The notes under the pieces: model-generated
What the model was told of the DNA's origin: nothing
What the model saw: only the letters and a program-made list of their open reading frames with translations
The model's database searches: none
Program-made: the position numbers and the translations under genes
Shown: piece after piece, positions 12,401-24,801 of the stretch
Layout of the letters: the number at the start of each line of letters is the position of its first letter
Numbering within the stretch: the first letter of the stretch is position 1
Assembly (NCBI GenBank): GCA_963930775.1
Contig: OZ005694.1
Coordinates: 10,246,899-10,310,898, forward strand
Reading direction: 5' to 3'
DNA length: 64,000 nucleotides
DNA from: Cliona cf. orientalis
Lineage: Eukaryota > Porifera > Demospongiae > Clionaida > Clionaidae

Positions 12401-15400
12401 AAGATCATAGTAAACTATTCTTCCAATAGTTTTGTGTTGGTATTCTGATGGAATGATCCCACTAGTGTGGGGAGGAACTGTAGCTTCTGAAACTTGTTTA
12501 AAGGAAGAAAAGAATCCCTGCCTTTTCAATGATTCAACAAGGGTACTTTTACCTGATTGAACATTTCCTAGGACAAATACTCGTGTGAGTTTTTGTGCTC
12601 CAGAGTATTTCTTCTTGGACAGATTTTGTACCTCTTTGTAATCATACTGAATTGTTTTGTATTCTCTCTTCAAAAAGCTATCAATAATACCTCTGGTGAC
12701 TTCATCTCTTGCAATATCAAAAGCAGATTTCCCTGAATTGTTTCTTAAGTACACTGGGGCTTGATAAATTTCAAGCAACATATGAACACATTTCGTTTGT
12801 CCAAACATTGCTGATACATGCAATGGAGAATTGCCATCAATATCTGCTGAGATTGGCGATAAGTGAAAAGAATCAATTAGCTTCTCTGCTAGTTTGTCAT
12901 GATCATTTAAGCAGGCACAGTGTAAAAGATTTCTTCGTCGGTCTCCTGTGATCTTAAGATCACAGTGAAAATCAGAACTGAAACACTGTACAACCTCAAT
13001 CTGTCCACATAAAGCTGCTTTTTGCAATGGAGTATATTTGTTGATGTCACAAGTGTTAATATTTGGTTTGTATTCCTTCACAAATATTTGAATGAATGTT
13101 ACATGTCCTTTGGCACAAGCCAAGTGAAGTGGTGTTTCAATTTTGTTATTTGGATGATTCACAGAGGCACCATACTTGGTTATCAGCAGTGTAGCTACTT
13201 CAATCTGACCACCTAAGGCAGCGTAATGAAGGGGACTATTCCCATCATGATCACCAATCTTCATTATTTCTTTTATCACTAATTCTTTTCTAAACCTGTA
13301 TTGGTTTATTACATATATTACTGCCTCAACAAGTCCTTCTTGACAAGCAAAATGTAATAAATTACTTCCATCAGTTCTTTTGACATCGATATTGAATGAG
13401 TTGATCAAGGATTCCATTACATAATTATTTTGTCCACGATGTACAGCTACATGCAATGGAGTACAATTATTCTTATCACGTATGAATAAGTCCGCTTTGC
13501 ACTCTGATAAAAGGGTTTTGATAACATGAGTATGACTACTAGTGCAAGCCAAGTGTAGTGGTGATTGGTCAGTATTATTTCTACTATTAACTGGGCAACC
13601 ATACTTGGTAATAAGCTTTTTTACAACCGTCTTATTCCCATACATAGCAGCCAGATGAACCAGTGTGTTTCCATCATCATCAACAAGGAATGGGTTTATT
13701 CTATTGTCTGTCAACAATGATTCTATTACTTCAATATGATCTTGATGGAAAGCATGGTGCAATATTTTATTTCTTTGAGTACTTGGAATGTAGCCAAGTC
13801 TATGAATTATGTAATTTATAATGTAAAATTGTCCACGTAAAGCTGCTGTGTGCAGCGGAGTATCATTGTCTTGATTGCAAACATTCAGATCTGCTTTATA
13901 CTCTGAGACAAGCATTTGGACAACTTTCAGGTGACCATTGCCACAGGCCAAGTGAAGTGATGTTTCATTGTTCTTGTTTGTGCAATTGACTGGACAGCTG
14001 TACTTGCTTATTAACTGTTTTACCACAGTTTCTCTGCCAGCCAATGCAGCATAGTGGAGAGGGGTGTTTCCATCATCATCAGTAGATGTTGGATCCAGTT
14101 GATAAAGGGATAAAAGTGTTTCCATTAGTGCAGCATGCCCTTGGCGACAGGTGTAGTGAAGTGCGGTCGCACCTTGGAGTCCCTTTGTAGTTGGATCATA
14201 GCAAAAATCTTTAATTAAAGCATCTACTACAGCAGTATTCCCATGTATGGCAGCTGTATGTAGTGGTGTGTTATTACTATGATCACGAGCATCCAAATTA
14301 GCACCATGCTCGGTCACCAAAATTTTAATAATATCTATGTGGCCAGCAATACAAGCAATGTGAAGAGGGGATTCTTTATTTCCATTCCGGCAATCAACAA
14401 GACCATTCAGTTTCGTAAGGATCAGTTTTACTACATTTGCTTGACCCTTTGACACCGCATAGTGGAGAAGTGTATTAATATCACCATTTGGTGGTATACT
14501 TAAAGTGTATCTTGTTATCAACATTTCAACCAATGTTAGCTGTTCTTCATGACAAGCCAACTGCAATATCGTCATATCATCTCTTCCTTTAGTGTTGGGA
14601 TCATACCCAAATTCATCGATTAACCAGCTAACGGTATCAGTTTGTCCATACCTGGCAGCTACTCTTAGTAAATTATCACCACGAGATTGTTTTAAACCAT
14701 ACTTAATAACAAACAACCTCGCAATATGGAAGTGGCCACAGCTGCAAGCCACATCAAATGCTGATTCACCTTCTCTATTTCTACAATCCATAGCTATATG
14801 AAAATCACTGTAATTGGTAGTGAGTGTTTTTACTATCTTCTCCCTACCACCACGAACAGCATAGTGAAGAGAATTATTTCCATTGTTATCATTAGACAAC
14901 GGATTCATTAGGTACTGTTCTATTAGTACATTTACTAGCTCAATGTGTCCTTCATAACAAGCATAGTGTAATATGGTCCTGCCTTCATATCCTGTTGTGC
15001 TTGGATCACACTTAAACTTATCAATCAAGCATTTTATGATATCTGTACGTCCATATCTTGCTGCTGTATGTAATGGCGTATCACTATCTTTGTCACGAGC
15101 ATTTAAGTCTGCTTTATGCTCTAAGACAAGCTCTCTGATAACATTAAGGTGTCCACAGCCATGAAGTGGAGTTTGTTCGTTTTCATTTTTACAGTCAACA
15201 GGCCAATTGTATTTTGTGATCAGTAGTCTTACTGTTTCGACTTGGCCACATGAAGCAGCAGTATGGAGCAAATGATACTTTGACACTAGATCTACACCAT
15301 ACCTGTCTAGACTTCGATCTAGTATGGTCTCAATTTTTGTTAAATTTCCTTCTGTGACAGCAGCATGGAGTTCTACCACTGGCACTGTAGCCATGTCCTT

Positions 15401-15451
15401 GTCGAGTGGCTGTGGCTGGAGGCTCAAACTTGTAGAATTTTCGGATGCCAT
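9446..15451 (-). CDS. Ankyrin-ROC-COR-death domain protein, locus 2 (intact)
   Basis: Two exons, 15451-10894 and 10035-9446, join in frame (5,148 nt, 1,715 residues). The donor is GTGAGTACT and the acceptor TATAG. Residues from about 30 to 880 are ankyrin repeats with TPLHxAA signatures. The ROC-like GTPase has its P-loop GNVQSGKST at 962, DLAG at 1016 and GSYVDLIT at 1085, where the usual NKxD is replaced by SYxD. A COR-like segment and a conserved post-COR block follow. Exon 2 starts with a linker of about four EEREQE(D/N) units plus a STEREED unit and ends in a death domain (core WREIGTYLGF and DWLQW). The ROC-COR-death layout recalls DAPK1, but there is no kinase. The protein is presumably cytosolic; a role in cell death or immunity is inference. 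No truncation is visible. The intron carries a 584-bp transposon. Confidence 0.9.
10117..10700. mobile_element. Non-autonomous TIR element in the locus 2 intron
   Basis: The ends read GTTAGGCACTG and CAGTGTCTAAC. The inverted similarity extends about 45 bp inward (GTTTCTATGTGATTTAGAAG against CTTCTAAATCCCATAGAAC). The interior is rich in the words ATAATGCT and AATTATGC and may hold a second, nested inverted repeat at about 10223-10662. There is no open frame of note. The equivalent intron in locus 1 is only 124 bp, so the element explains most of the size difference. Confidence 0.65.
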
Positions 15452-15778
15452 TGGGAGTCAACTCAATGTGAATACTGAGCACACAGATATTCAATAAAGT
15501 TGTTCTCTTACAGTGTATACAGTATAGCTAATACCACACTGATCATTACCTAATACGACAAATCGATTTCCAGGCCTAGACTCTTGAACTGCTGTACGTG
15601 TTTATTAGGCTCTTTACCGTGACACGGCTCTCTAAACAATAATTAACATATGACAGCGACTGATAATACTAGCGTTTAATAGTAGACTTACTACATGTAC
15701 TTCTTGTCAATCGATGATGCGCATCGATGAGTACCGCACCCAGTTTGATCTTGTGACCTAAAAATTCTCTTTTCGGCA

Positions 15779-15787
15779 TTACGTCAT
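15779..15787 (-). promoter_or_regulatory. CRE/ATF-like site upstream of locus 2
   Basis: TTACGTCAT on the + strand, about 330 bp upstream of the locus 2 start codon, in the same GGCATTACGTCATA context as the other loci. Confidence 0.45.
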
Positions 15788-16107
15788 AAAAATTTAGCGC
15801 AGGCGCAGTACGTACATTATCTACACTAATTTTGTCATGCCCAGGCGGGCGTAATTTGACATGAAACTTGACTTGACCGTGACTTGACTTGACATATGTG
15901 TGGTAAGCGCCATTGCTATAGCCTTGCTGGATAGATCACTAGTCCCGTAGTATAGATCTAGCTATACAGAAGGGGCCTAAACATCATTGTTAGCTAGAAT
16001 TATTAGCTAGTGCTATATTTCCCACACATTAATATTATTTTGATGCAATAATATGACCTCAAGTCAGAGACAAAAGACATAAAAATTAATGATGGGTAGT
16101 AAGTTGT

Positions 16108-16581
16108 CTACTGCTTGGCTAGATTTTTCTTTGTTCTGTCTAGTTTTGCCATGATCGTCTTCAGATCAATTTTCTTGTCCACCTTGATGAATACACCCTT
16201 GGACACTTTGATACTCTGGCAGCACTTCCATTAGGTACTTCAAATGAGTCTCCACCTTATCTGTACATAAGATCATGACATCGTCAATTACTATACAAAA
16301 TTAATGACTCAATTGTTTGACTATTCAGTGTCAAGACATGAATAATGATAGCTTATCCAGGCCAAGGTTGATTAACCCTAACCTTATAATGCTCTTAGTC
16401 TCTCCTTTCTTCATCTCTGCTGAGCTACTCTTTCTCTCATCTTCTTCCACGCTACACTCAACTGTCAGATGGTGCTTGCTCCTTTTGTCAAAGAGACCAG
16501 GAATGTAGCTATGTTCTTCTCCTGTCTGAAGTTGAAAGCTGTTGGGTAGAAGACCGTCTTCATCTGCTCCAGGTTCTTCTC
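16108..16581 (-). pseudogene. CDT1 fragment (exon 5 plus 5' part of exon 3)
   Basis: An exon 5 copy runs from about 16274 to 16108. It has lost roughly ten bases in the region encoding LPEWIKS, which shifts the frame. Exon 4 and the 3' part of exon 3 are missing. The sequence from about 16388 to 16581 matches the 5' part of CDT1 exon 3 (about 40075-40249). Homology ends at TTCTTCTC, where it passes into array spacer. Confidence 0.8.
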
Positions 16582-17029
16582 CTCCCAGTTAGAGGCTGAG
16601 GCAGTGAATAGAGCTAGGGGGGAGCAGCTCATAGGTAGTCATGTGACTGTTACCAAGGTGATAGTAGCTGCTCATGGCAACCTAGTTAACTTGGTCACAA
16701 GAAGCTAATACATGTATAAAATTTTTATATGTTTTCACGGTACAAGAAATTGATTCTGCAATGATTATACATGATGCACCTGGGTATTACCCAGTAATTA
16801 TAGCAACAGAAAGTAAAGGTTTGCTAGCTGGCAATTAAATTGATGCTCACTAAACTAAGAATAGTGATGCATGAAAGGCTGTTTTTCTTGACACAAAAAC
16901 TTTAAAATGCAGCATAAGGGTACCGTCCGTGCATGACAGCACACAAATTTGATACAATCATTTTGATACTTGACTAATGTTACAAAAATTGGGGAAATGC
17001 CAGTGTCGTGCAAGGGGTAATGTGCATGA

Positions 17030-20000
17030 TTATGTTGTCGGTTTAAGGATCTCTGTAGTAATTGACTGAGCAGCTTCTGATAAGTCAGCTTCATTTAGGG
17101 CATCTCTCAATCCTTCCAGGGTGGCATCGCTTGTACTCCCTCTTTGGTCCCCTGGAGCCCACTGGAGCCAGTCAGCTAGCATTGCTCCAAGCCAACTCTT
17201 TGGAGCATTGCTCAATAATAGTGGTCTGGCTTCGATTTCATTTAGCTCATGTGGACAGAATCCTAGGAGTGTAGCAATCTCTTTCCATTTGGCACTGTAC
17301 TTGGACAGATTTTTATACAAAACTGAATGGTTGAGTTTAGTGGGTTTGGACTTGGGTTCTCTTCCTTCAATCTGAGGCTCTGCAGCTATTATTGCCGTAT
17401 CTTCTTGTTCTCTTTCAGTAGATGTTGTCACTGCATCTTCTTGTTCTCTTTCTTCAGCTGTTGTCAACGCATCTTCTTGTTCTCTTTCTTCAGCTGCTGT
17501 CGCCGCATCTTCTTGTTCTCTTCCTTCAGCTATTGCTGCTGCATCTTCTTGTTCTCTTTCTTCATCTGTTGTTGCCACATCCTCTTGTTCTGCCACATCT
17601 TCTTGTTCTCTTTCTTCAGCTGTTGTTGCCACACCTTTTTGTTTTGGAGCAAGTGTCCACTGGGCCTTTTTTGTATCTGTAATAAAAGAATTGTGTGAGC
17701 AATGACATAATTTTACTACTGTAAGTCGAGCAATGGCCAAAAAAAACAAAAAAACTTTAGTGCAGGTCGAATGGCTTCCCGGGCCATTCGTAACTGAGTC
17801 ATCCAAGATAATGCACGCACATTAAGTCACACAGACAGACAAATTTAATGAAATCTTTGTATGATAATGAATAGTATGCATGATGCATATAAGCTTTATG
17901 CAATAATGATATAGCCCAAAATTAATGTTTAACACTTACCCCAATGGATGTATTCTTGCAGACAAGACACCTTTGTGACTTTGAGGCTTGTATGTCCATT
18001 GACACTGATTATAAATTCCTTACTATCCTTTAATACTCGGGCTACATCACTTGATAGGAATAGTGAATCACCAGTTGAAGTGATTGGGTCATCTGAATCC
18101 AGTTCATTTACGTCAATGAAAGGAGTTGAATCACTCACATGTAGATAATATTCTTGAAGAGATATTGTTTCACAGAATTCTTCTTTCGCTTGGTGAATTT
18201 TTCTTATAATCTCAAACAGCATTTTGGTGCAAGTAGTAATCTGTGCTACTTCAGATTTTGTTACAACGATAATTCCTTTGCTTTTGTTGATCATCTCAAC
18301 AAAGCACTCTACTCCTTCCTCCATTAACCAATGGATACCATTCTTCCACATAGTGCAGCGACGATTGCATAATCCAAGAGTTGCTAAGATATCATCATCT
18401 CCCATTGATGAGGGATCACATGCTGCTGGGAGAGCAAACGCATGTGCCAGTCGAAGAAGCAAGACATGAAGAAATCTAGGAGGAAGGTAGTCAAACGTTT
18501 TAAGTACCAACCAATGCATTTGTACCCTTCAGGAATCCTAATTATATTTCCTCTCCTCTCAGTTTCACAAAATGAAGGGAAATAAAGCAAAGGTTCCGCA
18601 TTGGGATCTTCTGAGGGTGTTACAGAGTATGTTTCATCAGATTTTATCTCAGCATGACTGAACTCCTGACAGTACTGGAGCTCAATTAGACACTCAGTAG
18701 TGATATATTCAGGAAGTATGCTGGTTAAATATGTCTGTGGAAGAATGCCCATACTAGCACTGTGTGGATCTGTGGATAATGGGAATATTTGGGATGAATC
18801 TTTTGAGAATAAAAGCTTGTGCACTTCATTAGTCAGCTTGGAGATATTTAAGAGCAGCAAGTAGTCCTCAACCTTACCACTCTTACTTGCTATTATCATC
18901 AACAATCCAATATTATGAAGCTCCATTATTTTAGGGTATATAGACTCAGCTGCATTGGGCAAATGGATTCCAGTTTCCATGATATGAGTCAGAAGAGTTT
19001 GAATTCTGCACGTGACAGTACCTTTGAAATCTTTCTCAAATAATCCAAGAATAATGGCTGCTTCTACCGAAAGACGATACGTTGATGCTCCTTTTACTAT
19101 CTGATGTAATGTATGATGCACACATGTTGATGAGCGGGGACTGCAACAATTTATGATTAAATCAGTTTTACCCTTGACAATTTCAATTGCTGGGACTTCT
19201 GATGAAAGAGAAAAATACTTATGAGTAAACTCGGATACCAAAACAGCCTTCCTTGTTGCTTCTTGTTTGGTAATGAGATCGATATGGCTACCAATTACTA
19301 ATACTTTACAGCTACTTTCTTTTAGTTTAGCACAATGATATGAAATAAAGCCAAACCAGTACCCAAGCTCTTCAAAAACGTGCTTATTATCTTTCTGAAA
19401 ATCTACAAGCACCAAAAATACATTTGTTCCCTGTTTTGACTGCATTATACTTGACATAATTGCTGAATGTGAGGAATAATACTCAGGATCCCCAGCAAAG
19501 TCATAGTAAAGTACTCTTCCAATGGATTTGTGTCTATATTCAGAAGGAATGATCCCACTGGTGTGAGGAGGAACTATAGCTTCTGAAACTTGCTTAAACG
19601 AAGAAAAGAAATTTTGCCTCTTTAGTGATTCAATCAGTGTGCTTTTTCCCGATTGCTTGTATCCTAGGACAAATACTCTTGTTAGTCTCTGTGCACCAGA
19701 GTATTTTTTGGAGGATAGGACTTGTATCTGCTTATAATCATCCTGAATTCTATCATGCTCTCCTTTCAAATACAATTCAATGATATTTCTTGTTTTAGCA
19801 TTACTCGCAACTTCCAAAGCAGATTTTCCAGAACCATTTCTTAAATAAACTGGAGCATGAAAAGTATGGAGTAGCTTGTGCACACATTTCTTTTTTCCAT
19901 GAATTGCTGATATATGCAGTGGTGAATTACCATCAGTATCTGTGGAGACTAGTGAAAAGTTAAAAGTATTTATTAATGTCTGTGCTAAATCATCTTGATC

Positions 20001-22046
20001 ATTTAAGCAGGCATAGTGTAAAAGATTTCTTTCTTTAACTCCAATAACATTAATATCAGCTTTATATTCTTCCACAAGTGTTTGAAAGAATGTAAGATGT
20101 CCTTTAATGCAAGCCAAATGAAGTGGAGTTTCTGTTTTATTATTCTGATGGTTCACAGGAGAGTGATATTTAGATATCAGCAGTGTAGCTACTTCACTAT
20201 TACCACCTAAGGCAGCATAATGGAGGGGGATGTTCCCATCATTATCAGATTCTTGAATCATTGAATCAAGCTTGTAGTTTGTCACTAGATGTTCTATTAA
20301 CTCCAAATGTCCCTGTTGACAAGCAAGGTGCAATAGACTGCAACCATCTGTTCCCTTGATATCAGCACTGCAATTAAATTCATTAATAAAGCAGTCTACC
20401 ACCTCAATTTGTCCATTCAAAGCTGCTCTTTGCAAAGGTGTATGATTATTTATATCGTAGACATTAGTATCTGCTTTATGCTCTCCTATATACAAGTGTT
20501 CTGATCATCATTATATATCCATCGTTACACGCTAAATGAAGTGGAGTTTCTTGCTTGTTATTAAGAGGAGACACAGGAGAGCCATTTGTTATCAGCAGTG
20601 TAGCTATTTCAATTTTACCATCCAAAGCAGCATAATGAAGAGGAGTATTCTCGCAGTCATCACGAATATTTGGATCAATTTTGTAGTTTGTCACTAATTG
20701 TTTTACTATGGTTAGACTGAGTCCTTGTTGACAAGCAAAGTGCAACACATTGATTCCCTTGTCATCAGTACTGCAATTAAATTCTGTAATGAAACATTTT
20801 ACGACCTTAGTTTGTCCACTGAAGGCTGCACTAAATAATGGCGTGTGATTGTTTATGTCACGAATATTAATATCTGCTTTGTGTTTTTTTACAAGTGTTC
20901 GAATGAATGCTAAATGTCCTTTAGTACAGGCCACATGAAGTGGGGTTTCCTTATTATTATTCAGACAGTTGATGGGGGAGCCAAACTTCACTATCAGTAA
21001 TGTAGCTACTTCACTTTTTCCACTCAAGGCAGCATAATGAAGAGAAGTATTCTCGCAATCATCACGAATATTTGGATCAAGCTTATAGTCTGTCACTAGT
21101 TGTTCTACTACGTTTACATGTCCTTGTTGACAAGCAAGGTGCAATAAACTGCAACCATCTGTTCCCTTCACATCAGCACTGCAATTGAATTCTTTAATAA
21201 AGCAGTCTACCACCTCAATTTGTCCATTAAAGGCTGCTCTTTGTAATGGTGTATGATTGTTTATATCACAGGCATTAATATCTGCTTTATGCTCTCCTAC
21301 CAATGTTCTAATAAATATTAGATGTGCATTGTTACATGCCAAATGGAGTGGAGTTTCTCCTTTGTTATTAAGAGGAGACACAGGAGAGCCGTACTTTGTT
21401 ATCAGCAGTGTAGCTATTTCAATTTTACCACGTAAAGCAGCATAATGAAGAGGAGTATTCTCGCAGTCATCACGAATATTTGGATCAAGCTTGTGGACTG
21501 TCACTAGTTGTTCTACTACATCTAATAGCTCCATATATCCTTTATAACAAACATAGTGTAATATGGTCCTACCTTCACATCCTTTTGTGCTTGGATCACA
21601 CTTACACTTATTAATCAAGCATTTGATGATATCTGTATGTCCATGCCTTGCTGCTGCATGTAATGGCGTATCATTATCTTTATCGCGAGCATTTAAGTCT
21701 GCTTTATACTCTAAGACAAGCATTCTGACAACATCAAGGTGTCCATTGCCGCAAGCAAGATGAAGAGATGTTTGTTCATTGTCATTTTTACAGTCAATAG
21801 GCCAATTGTATTTTGTGAGTAGTAGTCTTACTGTTGCAACTTGACCACACAAAGCAGCAGTGTGGAGCAAATGATACTCGGACACTAGATCTATACCATG
21901 ACTTTGATCAAGTAAGGTCTCTATATCTGTTAAATTTCCTTCGGTGATAGCATAATGGAGTTCTGAAGTATATACTGGTACTATACTATTGTGTTACGGT
22001 AATCACGATCATCTATCATTACCTCTAGGCTCCAACTTGATGCCAT
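17030..22046 (-). pseudogene. Ankyrin-ROC-COR-death domain locus 3 (pseudogene)
   Basis: It has the same layout as loci 2 and 4 (exon 1 about 22046-17940 with donor GTAAGT, exon 2 17676-17030 with acceptor TTACAG) but several host-gene lesions. The first codons from 22046 run into a stop before the frame that encodes VPVYTSELHYAITEGNL. Near 20480-20495 an extra TATA splits the ankyrin region into two frames. Near 18500 about ten bases are missing between the codons for WYLK and TFDYLPP, shifting the frame before the post-COR block. An ankyrin segment after YKGYMELLDV is also absent compared with locus 4, joining directly to VEQLV. The exon 2 linker (about six EEREQED-type units) and death domain remain open. 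Its closest relative is locus 4, including the intron and the C-terminal subtype. Confidence 0.85.
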
Positions 22047-22059
22047 TTGGTCAACTCAA

Positions 22060-22396
22060 TTTAAATATGACTGAGCACAAAAGCTATATGTACCTTCACA
22101 GTGTATAATATCCACAACTTTGTGTTTAGTCGACCCCGGCTCAAGTTTACAGACGGCTCTATAAACGATTAAAATTTTCTTGATTTTTTGTGGCATTGAC
22201 TGTTATAGCTAAATGCTAACTTACTTATAATTTACTTCTTCTTGTTGATCTTTAATAATTACTAGGGCCTAGTACGACAAACTTGATCGATTTCCAGGCC
22301 TACACTCTTGAACTGTTGTCACTACTGAGTAGCTAGATTCTTTACACGCGGCTCTCTAAAAATAATTAACACTGATTTTATTATAGTGACCGTTAA
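22060..22396. other. Locus 3 upstream region, partly duplicated
   Basis: The conserved block upstream of the array genes appears twice in diverged form. About 22140-22255 (ACGGCTCTATAAACGATTAA, ATGCTAACTTACTTATAA) resembles about 22330-22396 continued at 23413 (CGGCTCTCTAAAAATAATTA, ATGCTAACTTACTTC). The other loci have one copy. Confidence 0.5.
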
Positions 22397-22641
22397 GGTA
22401 CCATTTAATTGCGTGGGCGTGAGCGTCAGGAATGGCTAATTCAATTAGCGAATCGTGAAGGGGCGTGGCCGAAGAGGCCATACGAGTGCTTTTGGTCGAA
22501 GGTGGGCGTGTCCAGAATCGGCCAACGATGATTATGCGCGTGTAATTAGCGACCGGAAGTGGCCCCTGAAGAAAAGGCCGGTAATTGCCCACATCAAAGC
22601 ACGATCAAAGCATTCTTTCTTAACTATTAACCGCAACGACA

Positions 22642-22672
<31 letters not shown>

Positions 22673-23412
22673 TATTAGGCCTAATTAAGCATGTGGGCGT
22701 GTTCCTGGCACTGTGTGGAGTGTGTGCGTGTGCGTTAATGCAGGTTTTATTGCTTCCGATTGGGCGTGGCTTCACGGGCCAGTGCTTGGACATCGGCGCC
22801 TGGGACTTGGCCTCGGCGATAGGTGGGCGTGTCCCGGAAGCGGTGGTGACCTTTGAACCCCGCGAGGAGGCTTTGGGGGCGTGGCAGGAGGTCAAAGGTG
22901 AGGCCATGTCTGTTAATGAGGCACTGTACGGCGGTGCGATCGAGGGGCCTGTACGGCTGGACGGAAGCTGACGATGGTTTGAAGCGGATGTGGTTGCGAT
23001 GACGTGTTGTTACTCCGCCCACACAGGAAATGAGGTGAGCTCTTGCGTGGGCGGTGTGGCAGAACGGCCTCCAAGTATTTGTGTGTGTTTTGGCCTTGAG
23101 GAAGCTGTGTGTTTTAATTGGGATTGATTGTGGGCTTCCGGTGGACATCCGGTGGTTAGTAGGCACTTGATTGAGAATGGTGGTCCTTGGGGAACAGGGT
23201 GGGGCTGTTTTGGGCGTGGCCTGGCCCCTCCCTTCCGGCTCGGCTTCCGGTCCATGGAGGATATTAAATGAACACTTCCAGCTCTAGCAGCCACACCCCT
23301 GAGACCTGTGCAATTAAAAGGGCGTGGTTACACAACATGCACCTCACTAATGACTTTGATGTGGTTTAGGTGTCATATCCCCCACCTCACGCCCACGCAA
23401 TTTAATGGTACC
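22397..23412 (+). mobile_element. TTAA-type non-autonomous DNA element, copy A
   Basis: A 1,016-bp element flanked by TTAA on both sides (22393-22396 and 23413-23416). Terminal inverted repeats read GGTACCATTTAATTGCGTGG on the left and the near-identical reverse complement on the right, continuing to GGGCGTGAG. Other array units carry an uninterrupted GACTGTTAATGCTAAC at this point, so TTAA was duplicated on insertion. The TTAA target suggests mobilisation by a piggyBac-like transposase, though the ends are not the usual piggyBac sequence. The interior is GC-rich, has an A-run of about 29 and many GGGCGTG/CACGCCC words, and holds only overlapping frames with no transposase signature. Confidence 0.85.
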
Positions 23413-23499
23413 TTAATGCTAACTTACTTCTTGTCCTTGAGATCACGGTGCAGTAGTCTAGAGACGAGTACCACACCCAAGAATTCATTATGTCTGGCA

Positions 23500-23508
23500 T
23501 TACGTCAT
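23500..23508 (-). promoter_or_regulatory. CRE/ATF-like site upstream of locus 3
   Basis: TTACGTCAT on the + strand, in the conserved GGCATTACGTCATA context. The inserted TTAA element has moved it about 1 kb further from the gene than in the other units. Confidence 0.4.
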
Positions 23509-23765
23509 AGAAATTAATCATTATTTTGCGCGCAATATCTCGGTCACCCCGTACCATGGCTTATCGGCGGCTCGATATTATTAATAAGCCTTTGCTTATA
23601 ATATTATTATATAGTAGGAGAATTGTACGCGATTTCAGTGATTTTTTAGAGGTGTTTGATTTTATTATTCAATCACGGAGTGATTACAACATGATTTTGG
23701 ATCAAATTTCCCGTGTCCACCAGTTCTAGATCTAGAAGACATCACAGCTAGCTAGAATTATTAAT

Positions 23766-23886
23766 GATAATGCAATAAGATATCGAGGTTCTTAGTTGGG
23801 TAATAGATACTTATTCGCATAGCAAATACGCTCGTTCTTGTAACAAGAACGAGCGTACTTGCTATGCGAATAAGATAATGCAATAA
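23766..23886. mobile_element. Near-perfect palindrome insertion with 13-bp direct flanks
   Basis: Two 32-nt arms (23810-23841 and 23843-23874) pair with one mismatch and a single-base loop. The segment lies between two copies of GATAATGCAATAA (23766-23778 and 23874-23886). Other units have a single GATGCAATAACATGACCTC-type sequence here, so this looks like a small insertion with a 13-bp duplication. The family is not recognised. Confidence 0.6.
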
Positions 23887-23935
23887 CATGACCTCAAGTC
23901 AAGACAAAGACATAAAATGATGGGTAGTAAGTTAT

Positions 23936-24313
23936 CTACTGCTTGGCTAGATTTTTCTTTGTTCTGTCTAGTTTCGCTGTGATAGTCTTCAGATCAATTT
24001 TCTTGTCCACCTTGATGAATACACCTTTGGACACTTTAACACTCTTGATCCACTCTGGTAGCACCTCCATTAGGTACTTCAAATGAGTCTCCACGTGCAC
24101 CTTATCTGTACATAAGATCATGATATCGACAATTATAAAATGACTCAAAATAAATAAACTATTCAGTGTCAAGACATTGTATACATGAATAATGAGGGGT
24201 TATCCAGGCCAAAGTTGATTAACCCTTAACTGATGTGGGACCATGAATATTCTTCTCCTGCCTGAAGTTGAAAGCTGTTGGGTAGACCATCTTCATCTGC
24301 CCCAGATTCTTCT
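23936..24313 (-). pseudogene. CDT1 fragment (exon 5 plus short exon 3 end)
   Basis: The exon 5 copy is open from its TACAG acceptor to the stop at 23936, with an extra CACGTG-containing insertion beside the acceptor. Exon 4 is absent. About 60 bases matching the 5' end of CDT1 exon 3 follow (about 24250-24313) and stop at TTCTTCTC, where array spacer begins. It is the third copy of the same hitchhiking tail. Confidence 0.8.
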
Positions 24314-24801
24314 CCTCCCAGTTAGACTGAGGCAATGAATAGAGCTAGGGAGGAGCAGCTCATAGGTACGGTCATGTGACTGTTACCAAGGTGGTAGCTA
24401 GTAGCTGTTCACGGCAATCTAGTTAACTTGGTCACAAGAAGCTAATACATGTATTAAATATTTGTATGTTTTCATGGTACATAAATAATTATTATAAAAT
24501 TGATTCTGCAATGAATGATGATAATATAATATATGATGCACCTGATAATATATATTATAGCAACAGAAATTAAAGGTTTGCTAGCTGGCATGCAATTAAA
24601 TGCTTACTTAATTAAATGAATTAAAAAATTAACAATGATTCATGTAAGGCTGTTATTCTTGACACAAAAACTTTAAAATGCAGGGTCCATGCATGACAGC
24701 ACACAAATTTGACACAATCATATTATAATGCATTGATTCTGATAATTGACTAGTGTTATAAAGAGTGGGGTAATGTGTTGTCCAAGGGTTAACGTGTATG
24801 A

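Noticed and set aside
17121-17375. Antisense frames over death-domain exons (also 9478-9840)
   Set aside because: They mirror the conserved death-domain exon and show no family resemblance.
21940-22046. A tiny intron rescuing the 5' end of locus 3
   Set aside because: The GT...AG pair that would restore the frame is only about 30-40 bp apart, shorter than any other intron here, and no other locus has an intron at this place.
22620-23294. Overlapping frames of 90-139 codons in the TTAA element, repeated at 37204-37805
   Set aside because: Several overlapping frames on both strands are open because of high GC, the two copies are recent duplicates so conservation means little, and no transposase motif is seen.
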